NCBI GenBank assembly: GCA_963715045.1
Contig: CAVQRC010000014.1
Coordinates: forward strand, 186,001 to 250,000
Direction of reading: 5' to 3'
Length of the DNA stretch: 64,000 bases
From: CAVQRC01 sp963715045
GTDB taxonomy: Bacteria; Planctomycetota; Planctomycetia; Pirellulales; Lacipirellulaceae
The translations under genes and the position numbers were made by a program. Shown piece by piece: positions 37,562 through 46,026 of the stretch; the first letter of the stretch is position 1, and every line of letters starts with the position of its first letter. The notes under the pieces are model-generated. The model was not told the DNA's origin, did no database searches, and was given only the letters and a program-made list of their open reading frames with translations.

Positions 37562-38178
37562 CATTGGGATTCAGAGGCAGATTCCGGGCGGGGCACGCGG
37601 CAGGAAACCAAGCCGTCAATCGGACTCCACCGAACAATGCGATTCTGGCAGTTGGGCGGCAAAACGCGTCACTGGCCGGGGCGAGGCGAAGAAGCCCGGC
37701 ATCTCGCCTCGTGGGTTCATCGCGGGCAGCAGAGAGAAGATGCCGGGCTTCGATCAGTACTTCGGTCGGGATATTGTTGCTGAGCCTGCTGTGGGGGTGC
37801 GGCAGCCCGGATACATGCCATGTCGAAGGCAACGTTTCGTTCGCTGGTCAACAAGTAGCGGTGGGACTGATTGAATTCGAGCCGGCGGACGGGAGTTCGC
37901 AGGCGTATGCGATTCCGATCCAGGCCGGTCACTACGAGACGCCGGCCACGCTCCGCATCCTGCCCGGCATGTACATCGTCCGAATCACGGCCCCCGATCC
38001 GGCCACCAACGCCTCGAATGCCAACATCGGGCCGAACGATCCGGTGCCCGACACCAGGCCCCTGCTTCCTCCAAGCTGGAATGCCCGCAGCACACTGCGA
38101 CTTCGACTCGAAGCTGGCACCAATCGGGTCAGCTTCCGCGGAGATGCAGATCCGCAGATCGAGGTCGAAAGCCATTGA
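37558..38178 (+). CDS. Small lipoprotein of a DUF1559 operon, start uncertain
   Basis: 206 aa from the ATG at 37558, which overlaps the DUF1559 stop (ATGA), or 155 aa from a GTG at 37711. The signal segment ISTSVGILLLSLLWGCGS with lipobox LWGC lies about 75 residues after the first start and 25 after the second, so the second gives the more normal signal peptide. Mature part: CHVEGNVSFAGQQVAVGLIE, ETPATLRILPGMYIVRITAP, beta-rich and regulatory-like. The N-terminal region between 37690 and 37755 is encoded by a REP-like element. Confidence 0.72.
   Translation: MTLGFRGRFRAGHAAGNQAVNRTPPNNAILAVGRQNASLAGARRRSPASRLVGSSRAAERRCRASISTSVGILLLSLLWGCGSPDTCHVEGNVSFAGQQVAVGLIEFEPADGSSQAYAIPIQAGHYETPATLRILPGMYIVRITAPDPATNASNANIGPNDPVPDTRPLLPPSWNARSTLRLRLEAGTNRVSFRGDADPQIEVESH
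37690..37755. repeat. REP-like palindromic element inside a coding start region
   Basis: Arms AGAAGCCCGGCATCTCG and GAAGATGCCGGGCTTCG, inverted around GTGGGTTCATCGCGGGCAGC. Same family as 8780-9319, 57486-57765 and 58402-58472. It overlaps the predicted signal peptide of the lipoprotein gene. Confidence 0.7.
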
Positions 38179-38187
38179 ACAATCGTT

Positions 38188-38745
38188 TCAGTACCGCATC
38201 GCGATCGCCCTCTCCATGACTGGCAGGAAGGCCTCGATCGGTTCCGTTTCGAGTTGCGGATCCTTGGCTCGATCGTCCCACTTGCGTAGCCGGATGGCTT
38301 CGGCGAAGTGCGGTTCGGCTTCGAACGCCGCTCGTTCAGCAGCAGACATGACGCCACCCTGATCTTCGAAGCTCTTGAGGGACGTCGGCGACAGCGTGTC
38401 GCGATAGCCGCCGTCGATCGTGCACAGGTATCGTTTGGCGGCGACGTGCAGGCGAACAGGATCGGCAACGCGGGGGCCAAAGTGCTCCAACAGCCAGGGG
38501 TAGGCCTTCGCTTCGTGGCCGTCGTCAAGATTTTCGCTCGTGGTATGCGGAAGTTCACGATGGCTCATGATGTGGCCAATGTCGTGCAGCAGGGCCGCGA
38601 CGGTGAGTTGATCGTCGGCCGTTTCGTTCGCGGCCAGCGTTGCCGATTGCAATGCGTGCTGACGTTGAGTGACCGCTTCGCGGCCATACGCATCGTCGCC
38701 GCGGGCAGAAAACGTGTCGCAAATGGACTTGGTTACAGGATTCAT
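38188..38745 (-). CDS. HD-domain oxygenase, PhnZ-like
   Basis: 185 aa, the size of the phosphonate-operon HDIG family. Candidate diiron ligands are His30, His54, Asp55 (HDIGH), His77, His100 and Asp157; Tyr20 and Glu23 in YGREAVTQRQHALQ match the substrate-gating pair I recall for PhnZ. PhnZ oxidatively splits 2-amino-1-hydroxyethylphosphonate to glycine and phosphate. No PhnY or other phosphonate gene is present here, so the substrate may differ. Convergent with the lipoprotein gene, 9 bp apart. Confidence 0.85.
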   Translation of the reverse strand: MNPVTKSICDTFSARGDDAYGREAVTQRQHALQSATLAANETADDQLTVAALLHDIGHIMSHRELPHTTSENLDDGHEAKAYPWLLEHFGPRVADPVRLHVAAKRYLCTIDGGYRDTLSPTSLKSFEDQGGVMSAAERAAFEAEPHFAEAIRLRKWDDRAKDPQLETEPIEAFLPVMERAIAMRY

Positions 38746-39014
38746 GGCAACTCCGCGTCACGGCGACTGTAGCGGGAGGAACTCGCGAAATTGGGGGCGA
38801 CGCCCAGGCGCGACATCCGCGAGATTCGGACTCGCTGATGCCGCTGGTTGAGGACAGCGTTCGCATTGTGTCTCAATTACGGCGGGCCGGACAAGTCGGC
38901 GACCGCTGGCGGTCGCCCGACGGGATGCGAGCCGTTTACAATGCACCACTTCACGTACTGCTCCTGGCGGTTTCAGACAGTGGATCCCGCGTTCGGAAGA
39001 TCAGAGACCGTGTG

Positions 39015-39974
39015 ATGTGCCGCAACGATGCTTCTGACGCCCAACCGCATGGCCCCCTCGCTGCCAGTCAAGCGGCGGCGGCCGCGATCGACGGCGTCCG
39101 CTTGGTGACGGAGCTGCCGAAGACCCCCCCGCGTCCCAACGACGCTCACAAAGGAACCTTTGGCAGCATCCTGGTCATCGCCGGCAGCGAAGGAATGGGC
39201 GGCGCCGCTTGCCTGGCCGGAAGAGCCGCCCTGCACGGCGGCGCGGGACTGGTAACCGTCGCAATTCCCCGCTCGATTGCCACGATCGTCGCGGTTGCTC
39301 ATCCGTCGTACATGACGATCCCCTGCGACGAAGTCGACGGCAAGCTCTCCGAGCAGGCCGTGACGAAGATCGAACACATTTTCCCGCGACACACGGCCGT
39401 CGCGATCGGACCCGGCCTGGGGCAGGCGGAAGACGTACGAAAGGTCGTGCGGCATATCTACCAGTATTGCGATTTGCCGCTCGCGCTCGATGCGGACGGA
39501 ATCAACGCGTTTGCCGGAGCCGCCGCAAAGCTCTTGTTGCGAAACGATCACGCTCCCCGCGTGCTCACGCCCCATCCGGGTGAGTTCGCCCGCTTGACGG
39601 GCCACAAGGTGGCCGACATCCAGTCGCATCGCGAAGCGATGGCCGTCGAGTTCGCCCGCCGCCATGAGCTCACGCTGTTGCTCAAGGGGCCCGCCACGGT
39701 CATCACCGACGGTGAGCGAATCGCGATCAACCCGACCGGCAACAGTGGTATGGCGACAGGCGGGTCGGGCGATGTCCTCACCGGGCTCGTGGGGGCCCTG
39801 CTGGCTCAGCGGATGGGTCCGTTCGAAGCGGCTCAATTGGCCGCGTATCTGCAGGGGCTTGCGGCCGATACGGCTGCGGCGACACATACGAAACCCTTTA
39901 TGACTTCACTCGAGTTGCTCGACCATCTCGACAACGCGTGGCGCATCGTCCTCGATCGAGAGTTAACCGCATGA
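39015..39974 (+). CDS. nnrD: ADP-dependent (S)-NAD(P)H-hydrate dehydratase
   Basis: 319 aa from the ATG at 39015. A ribokinase-like fold of the NnrD/carbohydrate-kinase family: KGTFGSILVIAGSEGMGGAA (around residue 45), PRVLTPHPGEFARLTG (around 188), LLKGPATVITDGERI and NSGMATGGSGDVLTG (around 252), the nucleotide-binding and catalytic Asp loop. It repairs hydrated NADH/NADPH. It lacks the N-terminal epimerase (NnrE) domain present in many bacterial fusions, so the epimerase should be elsewhere. Cytoplasmic. Confidence 0.93.
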   Translation: MCRNDASDAQPHGPLAASQAAAAAIDGVRLVTELPKTPPRPNDAHKGTFGSILVIAGSEGMGGAACLAGRAALHGGAGLVTVAIPRSIATIVAVAHPSYMTIPCDEVDGKLSEQAVTKIEHIFPRHTAVAIGPGLGQAEDVRKVVRHIYQYCDLPLALDADGINAFAGAAAKLLLRNDHAPRVLTPHPGEFARLTGHKVADIQSHREAMAVEFARRHELTLLLKGPATVITDGERIAINPTGNSGMATGGSGDVLTGLVGALLAQRMGPFEAAQLAAYLQGLAADTAAATHTKPFMTSLELLDHLDNAWRIVLDRELTA

Positions 39975-40033
39975 ACTGCGTTGGCAAGATCTGCTGATTG
40001 GTTTCACAGCCACCCCAACAGGAATAGGAATCC

Positions 40034-40762
40034 ATGAAGATCACCTGGCTTGCGCACGCATCCTTTCTCATCGAAGCCGCCGGCATCCGGCTGATCACCG
40101 ACCCTTACCGCCCCGGGCAGATGAGCTATCCCCCGGTCACGGAATCGGCTGACATCGTGGTACGCAGTTCTGCCGACGACGACGGGCACTGCTTTGCCGA
40201 GATGATCCCCGGCGATCCAACGGTCGTGACAACGACGGAACTTCCGGGCGATCAATTAACGATCGAAGGGATCACGTTCGACGCGATTCCGGTCCAGGAG
40301 AGTCTGATCCACAAAGACTCACCGATCGACAATGCGATGGTGTGTTTCACGCTGGAAGGGATTCGCGTGGGTCATATGGGCGATGTTGGAAATCCGCTGA
40401 CCGACGGGCAACTCGCGGCCTTGGCGGGGGTCGACGTTTTGCTGGCCCTGACGGGCGGGCCACCGACGCTGGAGCTCGACGATCTCGATGCGGTGATCCG
40501 ATTTGTCCGGCCTCGGATTGTGATTCCGATGCATTTTCAGTTGCTTGCCGAACCGGTGACGATGCTCCCGGTCACGGCATTCACAGAGCGGTTCCCGAGA
40601 GAGCATGTCGAGTGGATGGGCGAAGCGAGTGTCATGCTCGATGCCGACCGACTGCCACCGCCGACGAGGGTCGTGGTCCTCGACTCACTGGTCCTCGGTC
40701 CACCCCCGAAGAGCGTCTCAGCACCACCGTCGCTCCCGCCCCCCAGCTGGCACAACGTGTAA
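40034..40762 (+). CDS. MBL-fold (UlaG-like) protein with degenerate metal motif
   Basis: 242 aa. The N-terminus MKITWLAHASFLIEAAGIRL and LITDPYRPG match UlaG-like beta-lactamase-fold hydrolases, and GIRVGHMGDVGNPL and IVIPMHFQLL match later metal-site strands. Where the family has H-x-H-x-D-H the protein has RSSADDDGH (residues 44-52), keeping only the last Asp and His. It may bind one metal or none. The C-terminal tail is rich in Pro and Ser. It starts 59 bp after nnrD and could be co-transcribed with it. Confidence 0.8.
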   Translation: MKITWLAHASFLIEAAGIRLITDPYRPGQMSYPPVTESADIVVRSSADDDGHCFAEMIPGDPTVVTTTELPGDQLTIEGITFDAIPVQESLIHKDSPIDNAMVCFTLEGIRVGHMGDVGNPLTDGQLAALAGVDVLLALTGGPPTLELDDLDAVIRFVRPRIVIPMHFQLLAEPVTMLPVTAFTERFPREHVEWMGEASVMLDADRLPPPTRVVVLDSLVLGPPPKSVSAPPSLPPPSWHNV

Positions 40763-40805
40763 GTCGCGTTCAATCGCATTCATAGAGAACGACCAACCTG
40801 TGGAA

Positions 40806-40849
40806 TCTTACTCTTACTCTTACTCTTACTCTTACTCTTACTCTTAATC
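40806..40849. repeat. Microsatellite (TCTTAC)n
   Basis: Seven TCTTAC units after the MBL gene. A related run, GATTAAGATTAAGATTAAG, lies at 41409-41430 in the other orientation. Confidence 0.9.
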
Positions 40850-40972
40850 TCAGACGGCCACGGCGCTACTTCCCTCCCGCGGTCTCAAATAGCAGCCACC
40901 GCTCAGTAAGCAAGCAAGCCATCAACCAGCCAAGCACTCCTGCCCACTCATCCGATCATCTCTCGCGCAAAT

Positions 40973-41337
40973 TCAAACCTGCCGGTCCGCCGAATTCGCC
41001 CGAATCAGCCCCACGATCATCGACACAATCTCGATCAACTGCTCTTTACCCTTGTTTGCCAACCTGACTTCAACCAGCGACTTGGCCACGAGCACATCGA
41101 GGCACGCTGCGCACTCAAGTGCCGAACCGCGCGGTATCGAAGTAGCGGCAACGATCGGCTGACGTGTACTTTCCGTTTCCCTCGGCAAGATTGAGCGGAA
41201 TTGAAATCGAGGCGCGGTCGAGTTGATTGTGAACCGGTGAGTTCTTGGGAAGGTCGCTGCAGCAGATCGGACAACCAGGCGACGAAGTCGATCGAGGCTT
41301 GGTAGACCTTGAGCGTCTCGTGGTCGAATTGCTTCAT
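40973..41337 (-). CDS. Four-helix-bundle protein (S23/IVS-encoded family), frameshifted
   Basis: About 121 aa if two indels are corrected. The start is MKQFDHETLKVYQASIDFVA at 41337; the middle, in another frame, reads SIPLNLAEGNGKYTSADRCR; the end reads GSALECAACLDVLVAKSLVE then KGKEQLIEIVSMIVGLIRA. These are the three signatures of the S23 four-helix-bundle family, first seen in intervening sequences of 23S rRNA genes but also found as stand-alone genes. No rRNA lies nearby. Function unknown. Confidence 0.8.
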
Positions 41338-41452
41338 GAGCGTTATGCAGCCAGGGCTATGCTCAGGGAGTCACGTTGGCGGGTCAGTGGAGGTCGTCCG
41401 CGAGTGCGGGATTAAGATTAAGATTAAGATCAAGAAAATGGGTGGCGTGCTG

Positions 41453-42733
41453 TCACCCACCCCTGGCGGCCTTGAGGGCGGCTGATTCTGCTGCGGGATC
41501 GTGGTCGGGGTTCTCGGCTGGTAAGGGCGCGTCAATCTTCTCGCGCCAGGCTTTGAGCAATTCGTGAAGCTCCGCCCGCTTCTGGGGCCTGCTGTCGGCC
41601 AGATTGTGCTGCTCGCGGATGTCGTCGGCGAGGTTGTAGAGTTCGAGCTCACCATCTTCGAAATACTCGTGCAGTTTCCAGTCTCCCAGACGCACGATGC
41701 TGCAGGGCCGCGTGCGAAACAGCGGGTCGCGCTGCTCGTTGGTGACCTCTCGGTAACTCTCCAGATAGGCGGGAAAGTGCCAGAACAGGGGGCGGGGACC
41801 GAGGCTCTTGCGCGTGCCACGAAACAGCGGCACAAGGCTCCTGCCGTCCAGCGGTTGTGCGGGACGTTCCGCCCCGGCCAGTTCGAGGAGCGTGGGGTAG
41901 AGGTCGACACCGATGATCGGCTCGGCGGTCGTCTGACCGCCGGCCACCACGCCGGGCCAGTTCACGAAGAATGGGACGCGAATCCCCCCTTCGTAGTACG
42001 TCCCTTTGTAGCCCCAGAGCGGATCCATGTCGGTTGCCGGCCCGTAACCGCCGTTGTCGGAGAAGAACAGGATTACCGTCCGGTCGCGAATGCCCAATGC
42101 ATCCAGTGTCGCGATCAAGCGTCCGACGCCGTCATCCACGGCCTGGATCATCGTCGCCATGACCACGTGGTCATGGAGCTTGCCGGGCGTTTTCTCTTCG
42201 TACTTCGGCAGCAGGCTCGGTTTGGCCTGGAGCGGCGTGTGGACCGCAAAGTGAGCCAGGTAAGCGATCCAGGGCTGATCGTGCGAAGTTCGGATGAAGT
42301 CGATCGTGCGATTGGTCAGGATGTCCGTCTTGTACGAACCGTCGCGGCCGACGTGCCCTTTGAAGCCTTGGTAGCCCTTGAGTTTTTCATGCTGGACGAC
42401 GACATCGAAGCCATGCTCCGCCGGGTCGTTTCCGAGGTGCCACTTCCCGAACAATCCCGTGCGGTATCCGGTTGCCTGGAGTGCCTCGGCCCAGGTCACG
42501 ATGTCGCTGGAAAGATCACTTGTGCCCGCAACCGGCTCCAGACGGCGATGTTTCGTGTCGCCCCGCGGTCGAGTGCCGACGTTGAAGATTCGATGCCGGG
42601 GGGTGTACTGGCCTGAGAGCAGACAGGCCCGGGCAGGGTGCAATTGGCCGCACATGAATAGGCGTCGGTAAAGACCATCCCCCCGCGGGCGAGGGCGTCG
42701 AGATGGGGCGTCTCGTAGAAGTCCGAGCCCATG
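41453..42733 (-). pseudogene. Sulfatase copy 1: lacks 5' end, native 3' end, frameshift in active-site motif
   Basis: The reading begins abruptly at MGSDFYETPHLDALARGG (42733), missing the signal peptide and the NILFIYLDDFGW metal-binding start seen in copy 2. One base is missing at the CxPxR formylglycine motif (NCTLPG in one frame, PARACLLSGQ in the other), so the enzyme cannot be made as written. The rest (FGKWHLGNDPAEHGFDV, FFSDNGGYG, YYEGGIRVPFFVNWPG) is intact. The last 21 codons, ending AAESAALKAARGG, differ from copy 2 and look like the native C-terminus. Nearly identical to copy 2 over 1.22 kb. Confidence 0.88.
41516..42733. repeat. Direct repeat, copy 1 (1218 bp)
   Basis: Matches 48011-49229 with only scattered substitutions and one missing base. 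Both breakpoints are abrupt: sequences flanking 41516/48011 and 42733/49229 are unrelated. See sulfatase entries. Confidence 0.92.
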
Positions 42734-43055
42734 AGGACACCGAGAGTAACAGACTCTGTGGTCTCAGTGCTCTCTGTGGCCGAAACCTGGCAGAAACCCG
42801 ACACCTTGCCGAGACCTTGCTGTGGTTGGGAAGTGAAGTCACAGCAGACACTGGGGCGTTGCGAGTTATCAAAGTGTGGTTGGCTCTTGGAATCGCTCAG
42901 AGGCACTCATGCATCAGGCCCGCTCGAAATCTGGCGACTCCGGCAACTTTAAGTTCCTACTCTCATACTTCGATCACGATCTTGCCGATGGCTCGACCGG
43001 CTTCCAGTGTTGCGGTCCCGCACGAAGATTGCCAGCATTAATCGGCGACATCACA
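42734..43055. other. Left boundary of the inserted segment with an alcohol dehydrogenase remnant
   Basis: No intact gene. On the minus strand, 43033-42963 reads TATLEAGRAIGKIVIEV and then a stop, the C-terminus of zinc-type alcohol dehydrogenases or quinone reductases; the remainder is absent. A 17-bp tandem duplication, ACATCAATTGCGTGTCG, lies at 43053-43086. Confidence 0.55.
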
Positions 43056-43292
43056 TCAATTGCGTGTCGACATCAATTGCGTGTCGAATAGTGTGGAGAC
43101 CTCGTTTTGCGTCGAGGTTCTGGATGAAGCAATTGCTTTGGGAACGCTGGAGATCTCCAGCTCTCGGGCAATCCGCCGCCAAAACGATTCCTTCTGCGTG
43201 CAATGCCCTGATAGAAAATACTTTAGCCAACTGTAAAGGGTTCGCCATTCGATGAGCTCCCGTCGCTTAGATTCAAGCGAACGAGCTGACAT
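43056..43292 (-). CDS. Hypothetical small protein, doubtful
   Basis: 78 aa (MSARSLESKRRELIEWRTLY). Helix-rich, with charged and aromatic residues typical of real proteins (WLKYFLSGHCTQKESFWRR), but the C-terminus is made by a 17-bp tandem repeat, so it may be truncated. No family recognised. Lies in the inserted AT-richer segment upstream of a divergent acyltransferase gene. Confidence 0.35.
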   Translation of the reverse strand: MSARSLESKRRELIEWRTLYSWLKYFLSGHCTQKESFWRRIARELEISSVPKAIASSRTSTQNEVSTLFDTQLMSTRN

Positions 43293-43406
43293 GGCAGTGT
43301 CTCCCGATGGCTGGTTTGGGCGCTCAGTGACAACCAGACGGCGGTATGATCGAGTAGCGGATGGCGGCCATATGCCAAGATTGCGTTCACCTGTCCGGGA
43401 ACCAGA

Positions 43407-44480
43407 ATGGTCGACAGCGAGTCTTCGTTACGTTTGAGACTGCTCAGATTTCCTCTGATCGTGGGGGTCGTCTTCATTCACGCCTACGGTACGACCGTCG
43501 ACATGGCCAGCGGCCGCATCGGAGTGGGTGAAGTGGCACCGGGCGCGGAATTCCTCCGCAACCTCATCTCTCAGGGCATCGCACGGATCGCTGTCCCGTT
43601 ATTCTTCCTCACTGCCGGATATTTGTTCTACAGCGGAAACGAATGGTCGCACCACGCCTATCTGGCCAAGCTGAGGCGCCGCCTGCGGACGTTGCTCGTT
43701 CCTTTTCTGTTTTGGAATGTCGCCACGTTGCTCTTGTTCGCTCTGGGACAGACAATTCCAGCCACCCAAGCCTTCTTCTCCCGCAAGCATTCGGCCGTCG
43801 CGGGATTCGGAGTCTACGACTACGCGAACGCCATCTTTGGCATCGACCGATATCCCATTGCGTATCAGTTCTGGTTCATCCGCGACTTGCTGCTGGTGCT
43901 GCTGCTGCTGCCGCTGCTGGGTCGGCCCGGCCCGATGATGGCGTCGGTATGGCTTACGATCGTCACCACGTGCTGGTTTGCCGACGTCTGGCCTCTTTAT
44001 GCTCCCTCAGCGGAGGCGGTGCTTTTCTTCAGTGCCGGGAACCTGCTGGCCCAAACGGGAAAGTCCCTGTTTGCACTTGATCGCTTTGGTCCGTTTGCTG
44101 TGACACTCTACATCCCGATGGTCGTGCTGGATGCCCTCAGTGACGGAGGCTCGCTCAACCCATACCTGCACAAGCTGGCAATTCTGCCCGGGCTGCTTGC
44201 CGCTATGTACGCGACACGCCACATTGCGGGGGCCCGCCGCCTGCGGGCGACGTTGATCCGACTAGGCGGCGCCAGCTTTTTCGTGTTTGCGATCCACGAG
44301 CCGCTGCTGACTGCGAGCAGAAAGATCGCCTACGCCTGCCTACACCCAGACTCATCGGCGCTCGTGCTGCTGCTGTATTGCGTCGTTCCCTTGACCGTCA
44401 TCGCCCTGGCGGTGGCAATTCATCGCGTCGCAGCGAGCGTGGCACCGAAATTTACCGACTTCATCACGGGCGGACGCTGA
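43407..44480 (+). CDS. Membrane acyltransferase, acyltransferase-3 family
   Basis: 357 aa, about ten hydrophobic segments. RFPLIVGVVFIHAYG near residue 14 provides the R-x10-H motif of AT3 proteins; IAVPLFFLTAGYLFY and YQFWFIRDLLLVLLLLPLLG are further hallmarks, and FFVFAIHEPLL lies near the end. These integral membrane enzymes transfer acetyl or other acyl groups to sugars of O-antigen, capsule or secondary metabolites. Lies in the 5.3 kb insert, divergent from the small hypothetical and convergent with the phosphatase-like gene. Predicted role: glycan O-acylation. Confidence 0.88.
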   Translation: MVDSESSLRLRLLRFPLIVGVVFIHAYGTTVDMASGRIGVGEVAPGAEFLRNLISQGIARIAVPLFFLTAGYLFYSGNEWSHHAYLAKLRRRLRTLLVPFLFWNVATLLLFALGQTIPATQAFFSRKHSAVAGFGVYDYANAIFGIDRYPIAYQFWFIRDLLLVLLLLPLLGRPGPMMASVWLTIVTTCWFADVWPLYAPSAEAVLFFSAGNLLAQTGKSLFALDRFGPFAVTLYIPMVVLDALSDGGSLNPYLHKLAILPGLLAAMYATRHIAGARRLRATLIRLGGASFFVFAIHEPLLTASRKIAYACLHPDSSALVLLLYCVVPLTVIALAVAIHRVAASVAPKFTDFITGGR

Positions 44481-44592
44481 GTCGCGCGAACACTTCGCGG
44501 AATTAACGTGCAGTTACTTCTGCTGGGATCGCGTCGGGGTACCGAACGGCGTTGGAGATCACGTGGAGGTCGGTGGCGTCCGCGGAAATCAA

Positions 44593-46026
44593 TCAAACGA
44601 GGTGTTCTGCGGTGTCCATGTAACTGGGGGCGGAACGGAGAAATTCGCGCAGAATCGTCGGGGCGATGGCGACATGCGGTATCGATTCGCGACGAGACGC
44701 TTGGGAACTGTGTGACTTAGGGTCGTAGATCAGAAGACATCCTTGGGGAACGTGATAGGCACTTGCTCCAGACTTATCTTCGATTTTGACGAGTTGGAGT
44801 CCCAACGCTTCGTAAGGCATCGGGCAGCCGGCCAACGTAGCCAGCGACGCTCGAAGATGAAGGTTCTCATGACCAAAATCGATACTGAAGAAGCCGCCGT
44901 TCGCCTCTCGATAAGCGACCGGGACTTGGTCGATGGCCAGATGATTCAGTTGTCTGCGAAACGTATTTTCGGCTGCCGGAGTCACGCGAAAATTAGCCTG
45001 CGGAAGCATCGCTGGCTGTTGCTGCCAATCTCGGACTGCCAGGCCCATCGTTGCCATGAATCGGCGGCAGTCTACCAAGTAGAGTTGGGTCTCCAAGGGA
45101 TGGGCTGTCGTGGCCGCCTGTCCCATGCTCGTGGCGATCCAGATCTTATAGTCCGGTTGCTCATGTACGTACCGGATCAATCGCCTCAACATCGAGTCGA
45201 AACACCAGAGAGCGTGGTCAATTTCGTGCCGATACTGGCTGACCCACGTCGTGCCGTAGTGAAATTCCTCGTAATCCTCGGGATAGGTTGCTGCCCAAAA
45301 ACGGTGCATTGCAGCGGCGACATGATTGGTGAAGAAGGTTGCGAACGCGGGTCGGGTCCGTTTCAGCTGGCCCATAAAGACATCAAAAGCGAGCTGCGCC
45401 TGGATGTTCCTACGTCGCACACTTCGATGCGGATGCAACCGCTCTGCGAGCAGTTGCTTTCCGACATCCATGAACGTCCGCGGGCGAAATCGCAGCTGGA
45501 CAGCCGAGTTCAGCAGACGCAAAGCGGGCAGCCAGGCCACCTTGGATGAGACATTGCGGGCGGATTCACGGACCATCCGCAGATGAAAATCCTGAAACAC
45601 CTCCAGGCTACGTGGAAAGCACTCTGGACCTGCGGCAAACACATCCGGCAAATAGAATGCATAGTCCTCAACATTCGCAGGCAAAGGATGCGTGTGTAGA
45701 CTTCCGCAGACTGCAGTTGGGATCCGATGTTGAACAAGGATCTGCCACAACGGAGGATACTCCCGATCTACGTCGTGCAACTCCTGGCCAAAGTCGGTAA
45801 TCATATGGGAATAATCGGGAATCCCCCGGTGCACCGACGGCCAGGTCCGCCACGGAGACAAGTGGCCCCGATCGACACTCTGTGTAGTGAATTGGGTACA
45901 ACGGGGGACGTGCTGCCCAATCGTGGATGTAGGATGTCGACGACCAAAGTCATCGAGAATTTTGAAGGGAACTTCATTCAGCTCGAAAAGAATGATTCTG
46001 CCGGGCATTCGGGTTCCCACACTCAT
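44593..46026 (-). CDS. Alkaline-phosphatase-superfamily-like protein of a glycan cluster
   Basis: 477 aa. The N-terminus GRIILFELNEVPFKILDDFG resembles phosphodiesterase/phosphoglycerol-transferase-like proteins found in polysaccharide gene clusters, where the first strand and the ELNE motif begin the phosphatase fold. Further: TWPSVHRGIPDYSHM (likely nucleophile region, Thr/Ser), FATFFTNHVAAAMHRFWAAT, YKIWIATSMGQA. No signal peptide. The ATG overlaps the stop of the FAD oxidoreductase gene (ATGA). Reaction unknown; third gene of a sulfotransferase > oxidoreductase > phosphatase-like operon. Confidence 0.65.
   Translation of the reverse strand: MSVGTRMPGRIILFELNEVPFKILDDFGRRHPTSTIGQHVPRCTQFTTQSVDRGHLSPWRTWPSVHRGIPDYSHMITDFGQELHDVDREYPPLWQILVQHRIPTAVCGSLHTHPLPANVEDYAFYLPDVFAAGPECFPRSLEVFQDFHLRMVRESARNVSSKVAWLPALRLLNSAVQLRFRPRTFMDVGKQLLAERLHPHRSVRRRNIQAQLAFDVFMGQLKRTRPAFATFFTNHVAAAMHRFWAATYPEDYEEFHYGTTWVSQYRHEIDHALWCFDSMLRRLIRYVHEQPDYKIWIATSMGQAATTAHPLETQLYLVDCRRFMATMGLAVRDWQQQPAMLPQANFRVTPAAENTFRRQLNHLAIDQVPVAYREANGGFFSIDFGHENLHLRASLATLAGCPMPYEALGLQLVKIEDKSGASAYHVPQGCLLIYDPKSHSSQASRRESIPHVAIAPTILREFLRSAPSYMDTAEHLV

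Noticed and set aside
40973..41337. Intervening sequence of a 23S rRNA gene
   Set aside because: The S23-type protein is present but no rRNA sequence flanks it.
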